Shown: piece after piece, positions 1 to 5,053 of the stretch
How positions within the stretch are numbered: position 1 is the first letter of the stretch
Layout: every line of letters begins with the position of its first letter
Source of the DNA: an archaeon
Lineage (GTDB): Archaea; Thermoproteota; QMWL01
NCBI GenBank assembly: GCA_003661605.2
Contig: QMWL02000058.1
Location: forward strand, 1-5,053
Reading direction: 5' to 3'
DNA: 5,053 bases
The notes under the pieces: model-generated
The model's input: the letters and a program-made list of their open reading frames with translations, nothing else
What the model was told of the DNA's origin: nothing
Database searches by the model: none
Made by a program: the position numbers and the translations under genes

Positions 1-210
1 GAGTATAAGCATAGCTGAAACGCCTACGATAGCAGTAACCAAGTAGCCAGGCAGCTTGCCTAGTGCAAATAGTACTGCAACTTTGAAGGCGGAGCGGGGT
101 TGGTGGCAGATACCGCAGCAAAGAGGTGCAAGAACGGGAAGATGCCGCGCAAAACAAAGCCCTGTAGCTGCAACACCGAGGCTTGCGGCAAGTAACAGTA
201 CATTAACCAA
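1..210 (-). CDS. Polytopic membrane protein, N-terminal part (weakly CcdA/DsbD/TauE-like), cut by window edge
   Basis: The open frame runs from a TTG at 210 to the left edge, giving 70 residues with no stop. An in-frame TAA lies two codons before the TTG, and no ATG or GTG occurs in the first 60 codons, so TTG is the only reasonable start. It overlaps the 3' end of the Fe-S gene by 8 bases (TTGGTTAA). Two hydrophobic helices are visible, roughly residues 3-32 and 42-70, separated by a short polar stretch with CCGICHQPR (31-39). The second helix contains FALGKLPGYL, which resembles the FxLGRxxxY pattern in the membrane domain of the CcdA/DsbD and TauE/SafE-like families. That match is from memory and weak. 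The translational overlap with a membrane Fe-S protein suggests a shared redox role, for example thiol or electron transfer across the membrane. The other minus-strand frames here give Cys/Arg-rich or quickly terminated products and look less real. Confidence 0.6.
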   Translation of the reverse strand, partial: MVNVLLLAASLGVAATGLCFARHLPVLAPLCCGICHQPRSAFKVAVLFALGKLPGYLVTAIVGVSAMLIL

Positions 211-1180
211 ACCTTAGTTTTAGAGCGGACTCTGGGCAGCGCTCTACGCATCTGAGGCAGTAGATGCAGTCACCGTCTGTAAAAACAGGTTCTGGCGCCG
301 CGAAGGGGCGTAAGCGCATAGGACAGCTACGAGCACAGATGCCGCAGCGAAGGCAGCGGGAGCGATCGCAGCGGATGCCGAGCAGGCTATGGCGACCAAT
401 TAGGTGGAGTAGAGCGCCTAGAGGGCAGAGATATTTGCACCAAAAGCGAGGCAGCTCTATGCTTGCCCACAGAATGGCTGCAAGCAACCCTATTCGGAAC
501 CAGAAAAGAGGATCGCGCGGTACTGTGGGCCACGCTGCGGGAAGACCCTTTATCGCAGCAGGGATAGCGGTAGCAAGCTGGTAGAGGAGTGGGGGGAGGG
601 ATACGAAGAAGGGGGATGCGGGGCATAAAAGGCAGACGAGTGAGTCGTCGGCTAGTCTGAAGGCGCGACGGTAAGTTGTTTCAGTAGCGGGACTAGTGAA
701 GTGTGCGATGAACAGCGATAGGGATAGCAGAAGCGCAACTGCGAGGAGTGCAAAACGAATGTAGCTTAGTTCGCGATCACCCTTGGGAGTAATTGGATAG
801 TGTTTTCGCTTAACATAGCCTGCGATATCCTGAACTAGACCGAAGGGACAGACCCACCCGCAGAAAGTTCGTCCAAGAAGGGCTCCGAGCGTTAATAGTA
901 TACCCACGGAGACTATTGGTACTATGTTGTGGGAGAGAGCCCAGAAAATAACGCCAATTCCACACGCAATGCGGCGACTTGTAGTGCCGAGACATGCGAG
1001 GACGGGTAGGGGTATCCACGAGGCTTGGATTTGCACAAAGGCAGCATAGATTAGAATAAGGGATGCAAATTGACAGATGTGCCTAAGAATAGTTATTCGG
1101 TTTTTATATAAACCCGAGGGTATCTTGCGCAGGTGATAGGGTAGGCTGGCCAGCTTTGCCTTGATTCTAACTAGGCGCAT
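203..1180 (-). CDS. Membrane-bound 4Fe-4S ferredoxin-type protein (NapH/YccM-like)
   Basis: A 325-residue membrane protein with two C-terminal ferredoxin clusters, probably an electron-transfer subunit working at the cytoplasmic membrane. About five hydrophobic segments are visible, near residues 29-51, 74-109, 140-161, 189-206 and 224-244. Two CxxxCP motifs typical of the Fer4_5 (NapH/CcoG/YccM/NosR) family follow helices: FCGWVCP (C107, C111) and WCKYLCP (C248, C252). An extra CLLCP (C183, C186) lies between them. Two complete CxxCxxCxxxCP sites follow, C276-C279-C282-C286 and C305-C308-C311-C315. I chose ATG 1180 because the small membrane gene upstream occupies the region and ends at 1167, giving a 14-base overlap, and because an AGGT lies just upstream. 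An in-frame ATG at 1246 would add 22 basic residues and overlap that gene far more. Partner and substrate are unknown. The downstream gene is translationally coupled. Confidence 0.88.
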   Translation of the reverse strand: MRLVRIKAKLASLPYHLRKIPSGLYKNRITILRHICQFASLILIYAAFVQIQASWIPLPVLACLGTTSRRIACGIGVIFWALSHNIVPIVSVGILLTLGALLGRTFCGWVCPFGLVQDIAGYVKRKHYPITPKGDRELSYIRFALLAVALLLSLSLFIAHFTSPATETTYRRAFRLADDSLVCLLCPASPFFVSLPPLLYQLATAIPAAIKGLPAAWPTVPRDPLFWFRIGLLAAILWASIELPRFWCKYLCPLGALLHLIGRHSLLGIRCDRSRCLRCGICARSCPMRLRPFAAPEPVFTDGDCIYCLRCVERCPESALKLRFG

Positions 1181-1325
1181 AGGTACCTGCAGACGCAGCT
1201 TCGAACGTGTTACGAACCAGCTCTTTGAGCCAGTGGATTTCTCCATGGAAGAACCCGTAGTAGAGCAAGCACAGACCTATGAGTAGGAGGAAGGTCCCAA
1301 CGAGTTTACGCTGTGCGGAAGTCAA
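1167..1325 (-). CDS. Small single-helix membrane protein, first gene of the Fe-S cluster
   Basis: A 52-residue frame starting at TTG 1325 and ending at TAG 1167. It is easily missed because it has no ATG or GTG and overlaps the 5' end of the Fe-S gene. After a short basic N-terminus (QRK at 5-7) comes one membrane helix of about residues 8-26, then an amphipathic segment with HGEIHWLKELVRNTF (27-41) and a polar tail. The pattern GxxLLLIGxxLLxxGxxxGExxxxLxxxxxxxxE resembles the roughly 45-residue CD1871A-type CXXC-motif proteins that sit beside membrane 4Fe-4S proteins in bacteria, but the CxxC is absent here. That resemblance is from memory. A TATA-like box about 25 bases upstream would place the mRNA start at or near the TTG. 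Support is the coherent hydrophobic pattern, the overlap style shared with its neighbours and the promoter spacing. The alternative is that this is simply the leader of a longer Fe-S protein starting at 1246. Confidence 0.55.
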   Translation of the reverse strand: MTSAQRKLVGTFLLLIGLCLLYYGFFHGEIHWLKELVRNTFEAASAGTYAPS

Positions 1326-1343
1326 CCTCGCGTCGCTTACAAT

Positions 1344-1352
1344 GCTTATTAG
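1344..1352. promoter_or_regulatory. Candidate bidirectional TATA-like box
   Basis: CTTATTAG on the plus strand (1345-1352) reads CTAATAAG on the minus strand, so it is A/T-rich and nearly symmetric. Its centre is about 28 bases before the ppsA ATG (1377) and about 24 bases before the TTG (1325) of the divergent small membrane gene. Archaeal TATA boxes lie about 26 bases before the transcription start, so both messages would be leaderless or nearly so. No clear purine-rich BRE is visible on either side. It is the only A/T-rich element in this 51-base gap. Confidence 0.35.
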
Positions 1353-1376
1353 GGGTTGCCTTCTGGTCGTTAGCGT

Positions 1377-3809
1377 ATGGGAGGAGAACAGCTTCGATTC
1401 GTAGCGTTCATCTCCGACAAAGAAGTTAAGCCGGAGGAGCTTGGCGGTAAGGGATGGGGGCTTGTAAAAATGCTTCGAGCAGGTGCCCCCGTTCCCCCAG
1501 CCTTTGTTGTAACCTCGTCCGCCTTTAGGTACTTTATGGAGAAGACTGGGCTTAAGGATACCGTGCTCAAGATCCTAAGCCAGGAGCGGAAAGGACCGGA
1601 GGATTATCAACGAGTTTCGGCGGAAATACGAGCGCTGATCGAGAAGGAACAGATGCCTCCTGAAATAGCTGAAGCAATACTTTCAGCTTTTGATACTTTA
1701 AGAGACCAGGTCGGAGATCCTAACTTACTTGTTGCGGTCCGCTCTTCTGCAACCGCAGAGGATCTCGCAGATAGCAGCTTTGCTGGTCAAATGGAAACGT
1801 ACCTCAATGTATCACGGGAGCGCATTTTGAACGCTGTGAAGAGGTGCTGGAGCAGTTTATTTACTCCTAGGGTGATTTTCTATCGAGATGAACGGGGGTT
1901 TGATCACGTAGAGGCGTCGATGGGAGTTATCATCCAAGCAATGGTTCAGGCGAAGGCTGCAGGAGTGCTGTTCACGATACATCCAGTTACAGGCGATCCT
2001 GACAAGATAGTGATTGAGTCCTCTTGGGGGTTAGGAGAGAGTGTGGTAAGTGGTAGCGTAACTCCAGACTCCTTTGTTGTGGATAAGCAAACGCTGGAAA
2101 TTGTCGATAGAAAGATTGCAAAAAAGACGCGGATGCGCGTTCGAGACCCGATGACAGGGGAGACGAAGGAGGTAGAGGTACCGCCTGAAAAACAGGAACA
2201 GCCAAGCCTCACCGACGATGAAATTCGCCGTTTAGCAGAGATTGCTATTCAGCTTGAGAGGGTAGAGGGGCGTGCGCTTGATATAGAGTGGGCTATTGAC
2301 GAACGACTGTCATTCCCTGAGTCCGTTTTCATTGTACAGATGAGACCTGAAACGGTATGGTCGCAACGGGCGGCAAAACCAGAGAAGCCCGAACGCGTAC
2401 CCGCTTCTGCTGCGCGAGTTGTAGTGAAGGGTTTGCCTGCAGCGCCAGGGTTCCATATTGGTCGTGCGAAGATCGCCTTCTCACCTGAGGAGGCTTCGAA
2501 GCTGATGGAGAAGGGCGATATCCTCGTGACAAAGATGACGAATCCCGACTGGGTTCCTTACATGAAGATAGCAGGTGCGATTGTTACCGATGAGGGAGGG
2601 ATGACTTGTCACGCAGCAATTGTCAGCAGAGAGCTGGGAATTCCGTGTATTGTAGGAGCAAGCAACGCTACCGAGGTTCTAACGACGGGAGAGACGTACA
2701 CAGTTGATGCTAGTACAGGCGTTGTTTACGAGGGTGCTGTGGAGCTGGAGAAGCCAAAGAAGCCAGAGGCGGAGATGGTGGTCACGATTGGGCGAGAGCC
2801 CGTTCCCGTTACAGCAACTAAGATTTACATGAACTTAGGCGTACCTGAAAAGATCGAGGAGTACAGGCACTTGCCTTTCGACGGTATTGGACTTATGCGC
2901 ATCGAGTTCATCATCAGCGACTATGTAGGCGATCATCCTCTCTACTTGATCGAAACTGGTCATCCGGAGAAGTTTGTGGATAGGCTGGCGGAGGGTATTA
3001 TGATGGTTGCTAAGGCCATCTACCCACGACCAGTAGTAGTACGCTTTAGCGACTTTAAGACGAATGAGTATCGGCAACTGAAGGGAGGAGAGAAGTACGA
3101 GCCGGAGGAGCGAAACCCGATGATCGGATGGCGAGGAGTTAGCCGCTACATTAGCCCGCAGTATGAGAAGGCGTTTCGCCTCGAGTGTGCTGCGATTAGG
3201 AAGGTTCGTGAAGAATATGGTTTGAAGAACGTATGGGTTATGCTTCCCTTCGTCCGTACAACATGGGAGACGGAGGCTTGTCTCCAACTTATGGAGGAGG
3301 AGGGCTTGGCTAGAGGACGGGACTTTAAAGTATGGTTAATGGCAGAAGTACCTAGCATCATCTTCCTCGCCGACGAGTTTTGCCGCTACTGCGATGGCTT
3401 CAGCATCGGTAGCAACGACCTAACACAGCTCATACTCGGTACAGACCGCGATAGCGAGATCTTGCCTCGTATCGATCCACGCTACTTCGACGAGCGAGAC
3501 CCTGCAGTACTTCGCGCGATCGCACACCTTATCCGCGTTGCACACAAGCATGGACGGACCGTTTCAATCTGTGGACAAGCACCAAGCGTATATCCCGAGT
3601 TTACAGAGTTCTTGGTAAGGCAAGGAATTGACAGCATTAGTGTTAATCCTGACGTAGTGGTGTCAACACGGCGTCTCGTGGCTGCGATCGAGCAGAAGAT
3701 ACTGCTCGAAGGATTACGGCGATCAGAGCTTCGCACAGGAGAATCGCATCGAAGAGTGCGCGCTCAGGGAACGGTAGAAAGTGGGGAGTACGTGTGGTCG
3801 CTTGAGTGA
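1377..3809 (+). CDS. ppsA: Phosphoenolpyruvate synthase (pyruvate, water dikinase)
   Basis: An 810-residue cytoplasmic enzyme that converts pyruvate, ATP and water to PEP, AMP and phosphate, feeding gluconeogenesis. All three domains are present in order. The ATP-grasp nucleotide-binding domain (about 18-330) has GGKGWGL at 23-29, VRSSATAEDL at 121-130, GLGESVVSGSVTPD at 218-231 and QMRPET at 321-326. The swivelling phosphohistidine domain (about 345-455) has GGMTCHAAIVSRELGIPCIVG, with catalytic His412. The C-terminal PEP/pyruvate TIM barrel (about 475-780) has GLMRIEF at 505-511, RNPMIGWRG at 579-587, GSNDLTQLILGTDRDS at 678-693 and CGQAPS with the active-site Cys732. The length is close to the family norm of about 790, apart from a basic and acidic tail of about 30 residues that overlaps the next gene. 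ATG 1377 is the only start in a suitable place. A GGGAGGAG lies just after rather than before it, which fits leaderless initiation. No frameshift or missing catalytic residue is seen. Confidence 0.96.
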   Translation: MGGEQLRFVAFISDKEVKPEELGGKGWGLVKMLRAGAPVPPAFVVTSSAFRYFMEKTGLKDTVLKILSQERKGPEDYQRVSAEIRALIEKEQMPPEIAEAILSAFDTLRDQVGDPNLLVAVRSSATAEDLADSSFAGQMETYLNVSRERILNAVKRCWSSLFTPRVIFYRDERGFDHVEASMGVIIQAMVQAKAAGVLFTIHPVTGDPDKIVIESSWGLGESVVSGSVTPDSFVVDKQTLEIVDRKIAKKTRMRVRDPMTGETKEVEVPPEKQEQPSLTDDEIRRLAEIAIQLERVEGRALDIEWAIDERLSFPESVFIVQMRPETVWSQRAAKPEKPERVPASAARVVVKGLPAAPGFHIGRAKIAFSPEEASKLMEKGDILVTKMTNPDWVPYMKIAGAIVTDEGGMTCHAAIVSRELGIPCIVGASNATEVLTTGETYTVDASTGVVYEGAVELEKPKKPEAEMVVTIGREPVPVTATKIYMNLGVPEKIEEYRHLPFDGIGLMRIEFIISDYVGDHPLYLIETGHPEKFVDRLAEGIMMVAKAIYPRPVVVRFSDFKTNEYRQLKGGEKYEPEERNPMIGWRGVSRYISPQYEKAFRLECAAIRKVREEYGLKNVWVMLPFVRTTWETEACLQLMEEEGLARGRDFKVWLMAEVPSIIFLADEFCRYCDGFSIGSNDLTQLILGTDRDSEILPRIDPRYFDERDPAVLRAIAHLIRVAHKHGRTVSICGQAPSVYPEFTEFLVRQGIDSISVNPDVVVSTRRLVAAIEQKILLEGLRRSELRTGESHRRVRAQGTVESGEYVWSLE

Positions 3810-4332
3810 ACGACGAACCCTAAAGAAACCCCTTGAGGTCTATGATTGGGAGGGAAGGTTTCTTGTTGGACACGCGGAGGTTGAGGTTCGGAAGGAGGGG
3901 AGAGTAGCTGCCTATGAAGTGCGCTTACGGGACGGGGTCGTTATTGAGTATCCTATCGAGCAGCTACGGGAGGTAAAGGGTAGGCTCATGCTTATGCCTA
4001 CCTGGTATGTAGTTGCGGAGCAGCTCATTTCACGCCTTCAGAGGGAACCGAGTAAGGAGGCTATTAATGAAGCACGACGAGTGGCTGCTGTTCTGAACGA
4101 TATTCTAACTGCACTTGAAGGGGAGAGGGAGCGACAGCGAGAACTCGTGCTAGCGAAAATTGCTGATTATAGCCTAGGTGATATCTCAGAGGATGATTAT
4201 CAGAGCTTTGTTGCGCGGTTACAGGAGGAGCGACGACGCGTAAACGAGCGAATGCAGATTATAAGAGATCTTATTGATAGGCTGAACATGCAGTTGGTCG
4301 CTGCGAAGCTAGGCGAAAAATTCGAAGAATAA
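3802..4332 (+). CDS. CdvA-like protein: PRC-barrel-type domain plus coiled coil, lacking the C-terminal tail
   Basis: A 176-residue protein from the TTG at 3802, whose TTGAGTGA overlaps the ppsA stop. The alternative GTG at 3781 adds seven residues (M-GSTCGR) and follows no clear ribosome site. Residues 11-66 form a short beta domain (VYDWEGRFLVGHAEV, then EVRLRDGVVIEYPIEQL) ending in LMLMPTWYVVAEQLI. This matches the order and spacing I recall from Sulfolobus CdvA, where a PRC-barrel-like domain ends in VVLPEW. Residues 70-170 are highly charged helix with a break at DYSLGDISEDDYQSF (122-136), echoing the NYISGEIPELAY turn of CdvA. CdvA binds membrane and DNA and recruits ESCRT-III (CdvB) in archaeal division. 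Sulfolobus CdvA is about 238 residues and ends in a flexible tail carrying the ESCRT-III-binding peptide, which is missing here. The gene sits in a ppsA operon instead of with cdvB and cdvC. It may be a CdvA paralogue or a CdvA relative with another cytoskeletal or scaffold role. Confidence 0.68.
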   Translation: MSERRTLKKPLEVYDWEGRFLVGHAEVEVRKEGRVAAYEVRLRDGVVIEYPIEQLREVKGRLMLMPTWYVVAEQLISRLQREPSKEAINEARRVAAVLNDILTALEGERERQRELVLAKIADYSLGDISEDDYQSFVARLQEERRRVNERMQIIRDLIDRLNMQLVAAKLGEKFEE

Positions 4333-4359
4333 ACTCAGAATTCGAATCCTAGTTTCTTT
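4309..4359 (+). terminator. Imperfect inverted repeat and T-rich tracts at the convergent junction
   Basis: CTAGG (4309-4313) plus ATTCGAA (4320-4326) can pair with TTCGAATCCTAG (4341-4352). The stem is 12 base pairs, interrupted by a 6-base bulge on the left arm, and the loop holds both stop codons. On the plus strand the right arm is followed by TTTCTTT (4353-4359) and then TTTT (4366-4369). On the minus strand an internal TTTTT corresponds to 4316-4320. Archaeal termination depends mainly on U-rich tracts, so these could end both convergent transcripts. The repeat also lies in coding sequence on both sides, so chance cannot be excluded. Confidence 0.35.
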
Positions 4360-4628
4360 GAGACCTTTTCCTCCACACGTACTCCAGGTATTATTGAAAA
4401 GTCCTCAGGTCGCTCCTCCTCTCGGCGCCGTTGGGTGCGCAGCTTCGCTGCACAAAGGCCATCACTCGTTAACAAGTTACGAACACAGCGCGCGTACTTA
4501 CAATCTGGAGCGATACATACATCATTGGTGAGCTTACACCAGATTTTATCAGGAAGGTATTTCATAGCGCGCCGCTCACAACGGAAGTGGCGGCAAAGAG
4601 GTGTGCAACGAGCGTCGGCGCGAGCCAA
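4335..4628 (-). CDS. Small Cys-rich protein, probable metal binder, conserved-hypothetical type
   Basis: A 97-residue protein with eight cysteines in the first 59 residues: C8, C12, C17, C31, C38, C43, C48 and C59. Recognisable pieces are CTPLCRHFRC (8-17), WCKLTNDVC (30-38) and CKYARCVRNLL (43-53). The remaining 35 or so residues are charged and Cys-free (RRREEERPEDF). The regular spacing suggests one or two structural zinc sites, with an Fe-S site less likely. It matches no named family that I am sure of, although similar short CxxxCxxFxC proteins are, as I recall, common hypotheticals in Nitrososphaeria. The start is TTG 4628: an in-frame TAG lies two codons before it, and the first ATG (Met22) would remove three cysteines. 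A TATA-like box 23-32 bases upstream supports a leaderless message starting at the TTG. The gene converges on the CdvA-like gene with two bases between stops. Confidence 0.75.
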   Translation of the reverse strand: MARADARCTPLCRHFRCERRAMKYLPDKIWCKLTNDVCIAPDCKYARCVRNLLTSDGLCAAKLRTQRRREEERPEDFSIIPGVRVEEKVSKKLGFEF

Positions 4629-4650
4629 CGGCTACGCGTTAGCGACACCC

Positions 4651-4660
4651 TATAATTAAG
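4651..4660 (-). promoter_or_regulatory. TATA-like box for the Cys-rich gene
   Basis: On the minus strand CTTAATTATA begins just after the TAG of the upstream surface-protein gene and is centred about 26 bases before the TTG at 4628. That is the spacing of an archaeal TATA box to a transcription start, so the mRNA would begin at or within a base or two of the start codon. There is no Shine-Dalgarno-like sequence between box and start (GGGTGTCGCTAACGCGTAGCC), as expected for a leaderless gene. Confidence 0.5.
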
Positions 4661-4661
4661 C

Positions 4662-5053
4662 CTAGCGTTTCAAGCGCTTCAGAAGGTCAACAACGCGGCT
4701 TCGATTCCAGAATATGAGAAGAGCGATGGCAAAAAGAACGGTATATATACACACTTGCAGTAGGTGAGGAGAAAGCTGGAATGATCCTATGAGGTAAGCA
4801 TCTATGTGGAGATGGATCGTTGTATCGCTACCGAGGTGTATCCATCGGCTGCTTACCAGCGAATCGCCGTAGAATACTGAGACGTAGTAAGATCCAGCTA
4901 CTAGGTTTGATAGCATGCAGCGGCCTTCTCCGTTCGTAGTTCCTTCAACAGTTATTGGACCTTCAACGCGCACCTTAGCACCAGCAAGAGGACCATTCGC
5001 TGCATCTACAACAACTGTCAGAGAGAGGGGATAGTCGAGGCACTGGACGGTTA
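4662..5053 (-). CDS. C-terminal part of a membrane-anchored surface protein with a carboxypeptidase-regulatory-like domain
   Basis: The frame is open to the right edge, so the gene continues outside. 130 complete codons are visible, counting from ACC at 5051. A GTG at 4973 falls inside the domain and is not a real start. Residues about 10-80 look like one carboxypeptidase-regulatory or related Ig-type beta domain: LSLTVVVDAANGPLAGAKV, then the typical TNGEGRCMLSNLVAGSYYVSV (turn, hydrophobic core, G-x-Y strand). A short linker leads to a single helix at about 98-115 (VCIYTVLFAIALLIFW) and a basic end (KRLKR). This is a C-terminal anchor with the bulk outside the cell and a short positive tail inside. 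Such architecture is common in archaeal S-layer-associated, adhesin or transporter-accessory proteins, and the visible part does not say which. It lies upstream of the Cys-rich gene on the same strand, but that gene seems to have its own promoter. Confidence 0.8.
   Translation of the reverse strand, partial: TVQCLDYPLSLTVVVDAANGPLAGAKVRVEGPITVEGTTNGEGRCMLSNLVAGSYYVSVFYGDSLVSSRWIHLGSDTTIHLHIDAYLIGSFQLSPHLLQVCIYTVLFAIALLIFWNRSRVVDLLKRLKR

Noticed and set aside
60..251. 63-residue minus-strand frame with an ATG overlapping the Fe-S stop (TAATG)
   Set aside because: The TAATG overlap is attractive, but the product terminates soon and lacks a coherent fold. The frame starting at TTG 210 gives two clean membrane helices and stays open to the edge.
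264..584. 106-residue plus-strand frame rich in Arg, Ser and Pro
   Set aside because: It is antisense to the well-supported Fe-S gene, with low-complexity basic composition typical of a shadow frame.
1101..1112. TTTTTATATAAA, the strongest TATA-like string in the window
   Set aside because: It lies inside the Fe-S protein gene and encodes the YKN region before the first helix. No start codon with a credible gene lies at the right distance on either strand.
1181..1246. 22-residue N-terminal extension of the Fe-S protein from ATG 1246
   Set aside because: The alternative frame in this stretch encodes the conserved-looking end of the small membrane protein, and the overlap rule of neighbouring genes favours ATG 1180. 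It remains possible.
1378..1385. GGGAGGAG, a strong Shine-Dalgarno-like sequence
   Set aside because: It falls just after the ppsA ATG and no usable in-frame start follows at 5-10 bases, so it is probably just codons for Gly-Gly-Glu.
2835..3287. 150-residue minus-strand frame
   Set aside because: It lies opposite the conserved TIM-barrel part of ppsA and shows no recognisable motif, so it is a shadow frame.
4435..4659. 74-residue plus-strand frame
   Set aside because: It is antisense to the Cys-rich gene, has no motifs and crosses its promoter, so it is a shadow frame.
4741..4752. GTATATATACAC alternating purine-pyrimidine stretch
   Set aside because: It is coding sequence for the membrane helix (VCIYT) of the surface protein. 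It is too short for a repeat element, and no gene starts nearby on the right side.

Overview
The window looks archaeal. The genes are tightly packed, overlap at start and stop codons, use TTG starts in several places, and have TATA-like boxes about 25 bases upstream of start codons, which suggests leaderless mRNAs. The most telling gene is a CdvA-like protein (PRC-barrel-type domain plus coiled coil), because CdvA belongs to the ESCRT-based division machinery of TACK archaea (Thermoproteota: Sulfolobales, Nitrososphaeria, Aigarchaeota and relatives). I infer a thermophilic or deep-branching TACK lineage, but the window cannot fix the species. Base composition is mixed, with no obviously foreign block.

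Layout. (1) Bases 1-1325, minus strand: a three-gene membrane redox cluster. It reads leftward from a 52-residue single-helix protein, through a multi-spanning membrane protein with two C-terminal 4Fe-4S clusters (NapH/YccM-like), to a polytopic membrane protein cut by the left window edge (weakly CcdA/DsbD/TauE-like). Adjacent genes overlap by 14 and 8 bases. (2) Bases 1326-1376: a 51-base divergent gap with one near-palindromic TATA-like element that could serve both directions. (3) Bases 1377-4332, plus strand: phosphoenolpyruvate synthase (ppsA), overlapped at its end by the CdvA-like gene, probably one transcript. (4) Bases 4335-5053, minus strand: a small eight-cysteine protein, convergent with the CdvA-like gene and separated by only two bases. 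Upstream of it is the C-terminal part of a membrane-anchored surface protein with a carboxypeptidase-regulatory-like beta domain, cut by the right edge.

How the genes fit together: ppsA supplies PEP from pyruvate for gluconeogenesis. The Fe-S cluster probably passes electrons or reducing equivalents at the membrane, but its substrate is not visible. The CdvA-like protein has the N-terminal and coiled-coil parts of CdvA and lacks the C-terminal tail that recruits ESCRT-III, so its role may differ from classical CdvA. No RNA gene, CRISPR array, insertion sequence or defence system was found, and there is no gene-free stretch longer than about 50 bases. I see no clear new multi-gene system. The best leads are the tail-less CdvA-like gene behind ppsA, the unannotated small membrane protein, and the Cys-rich small protein.
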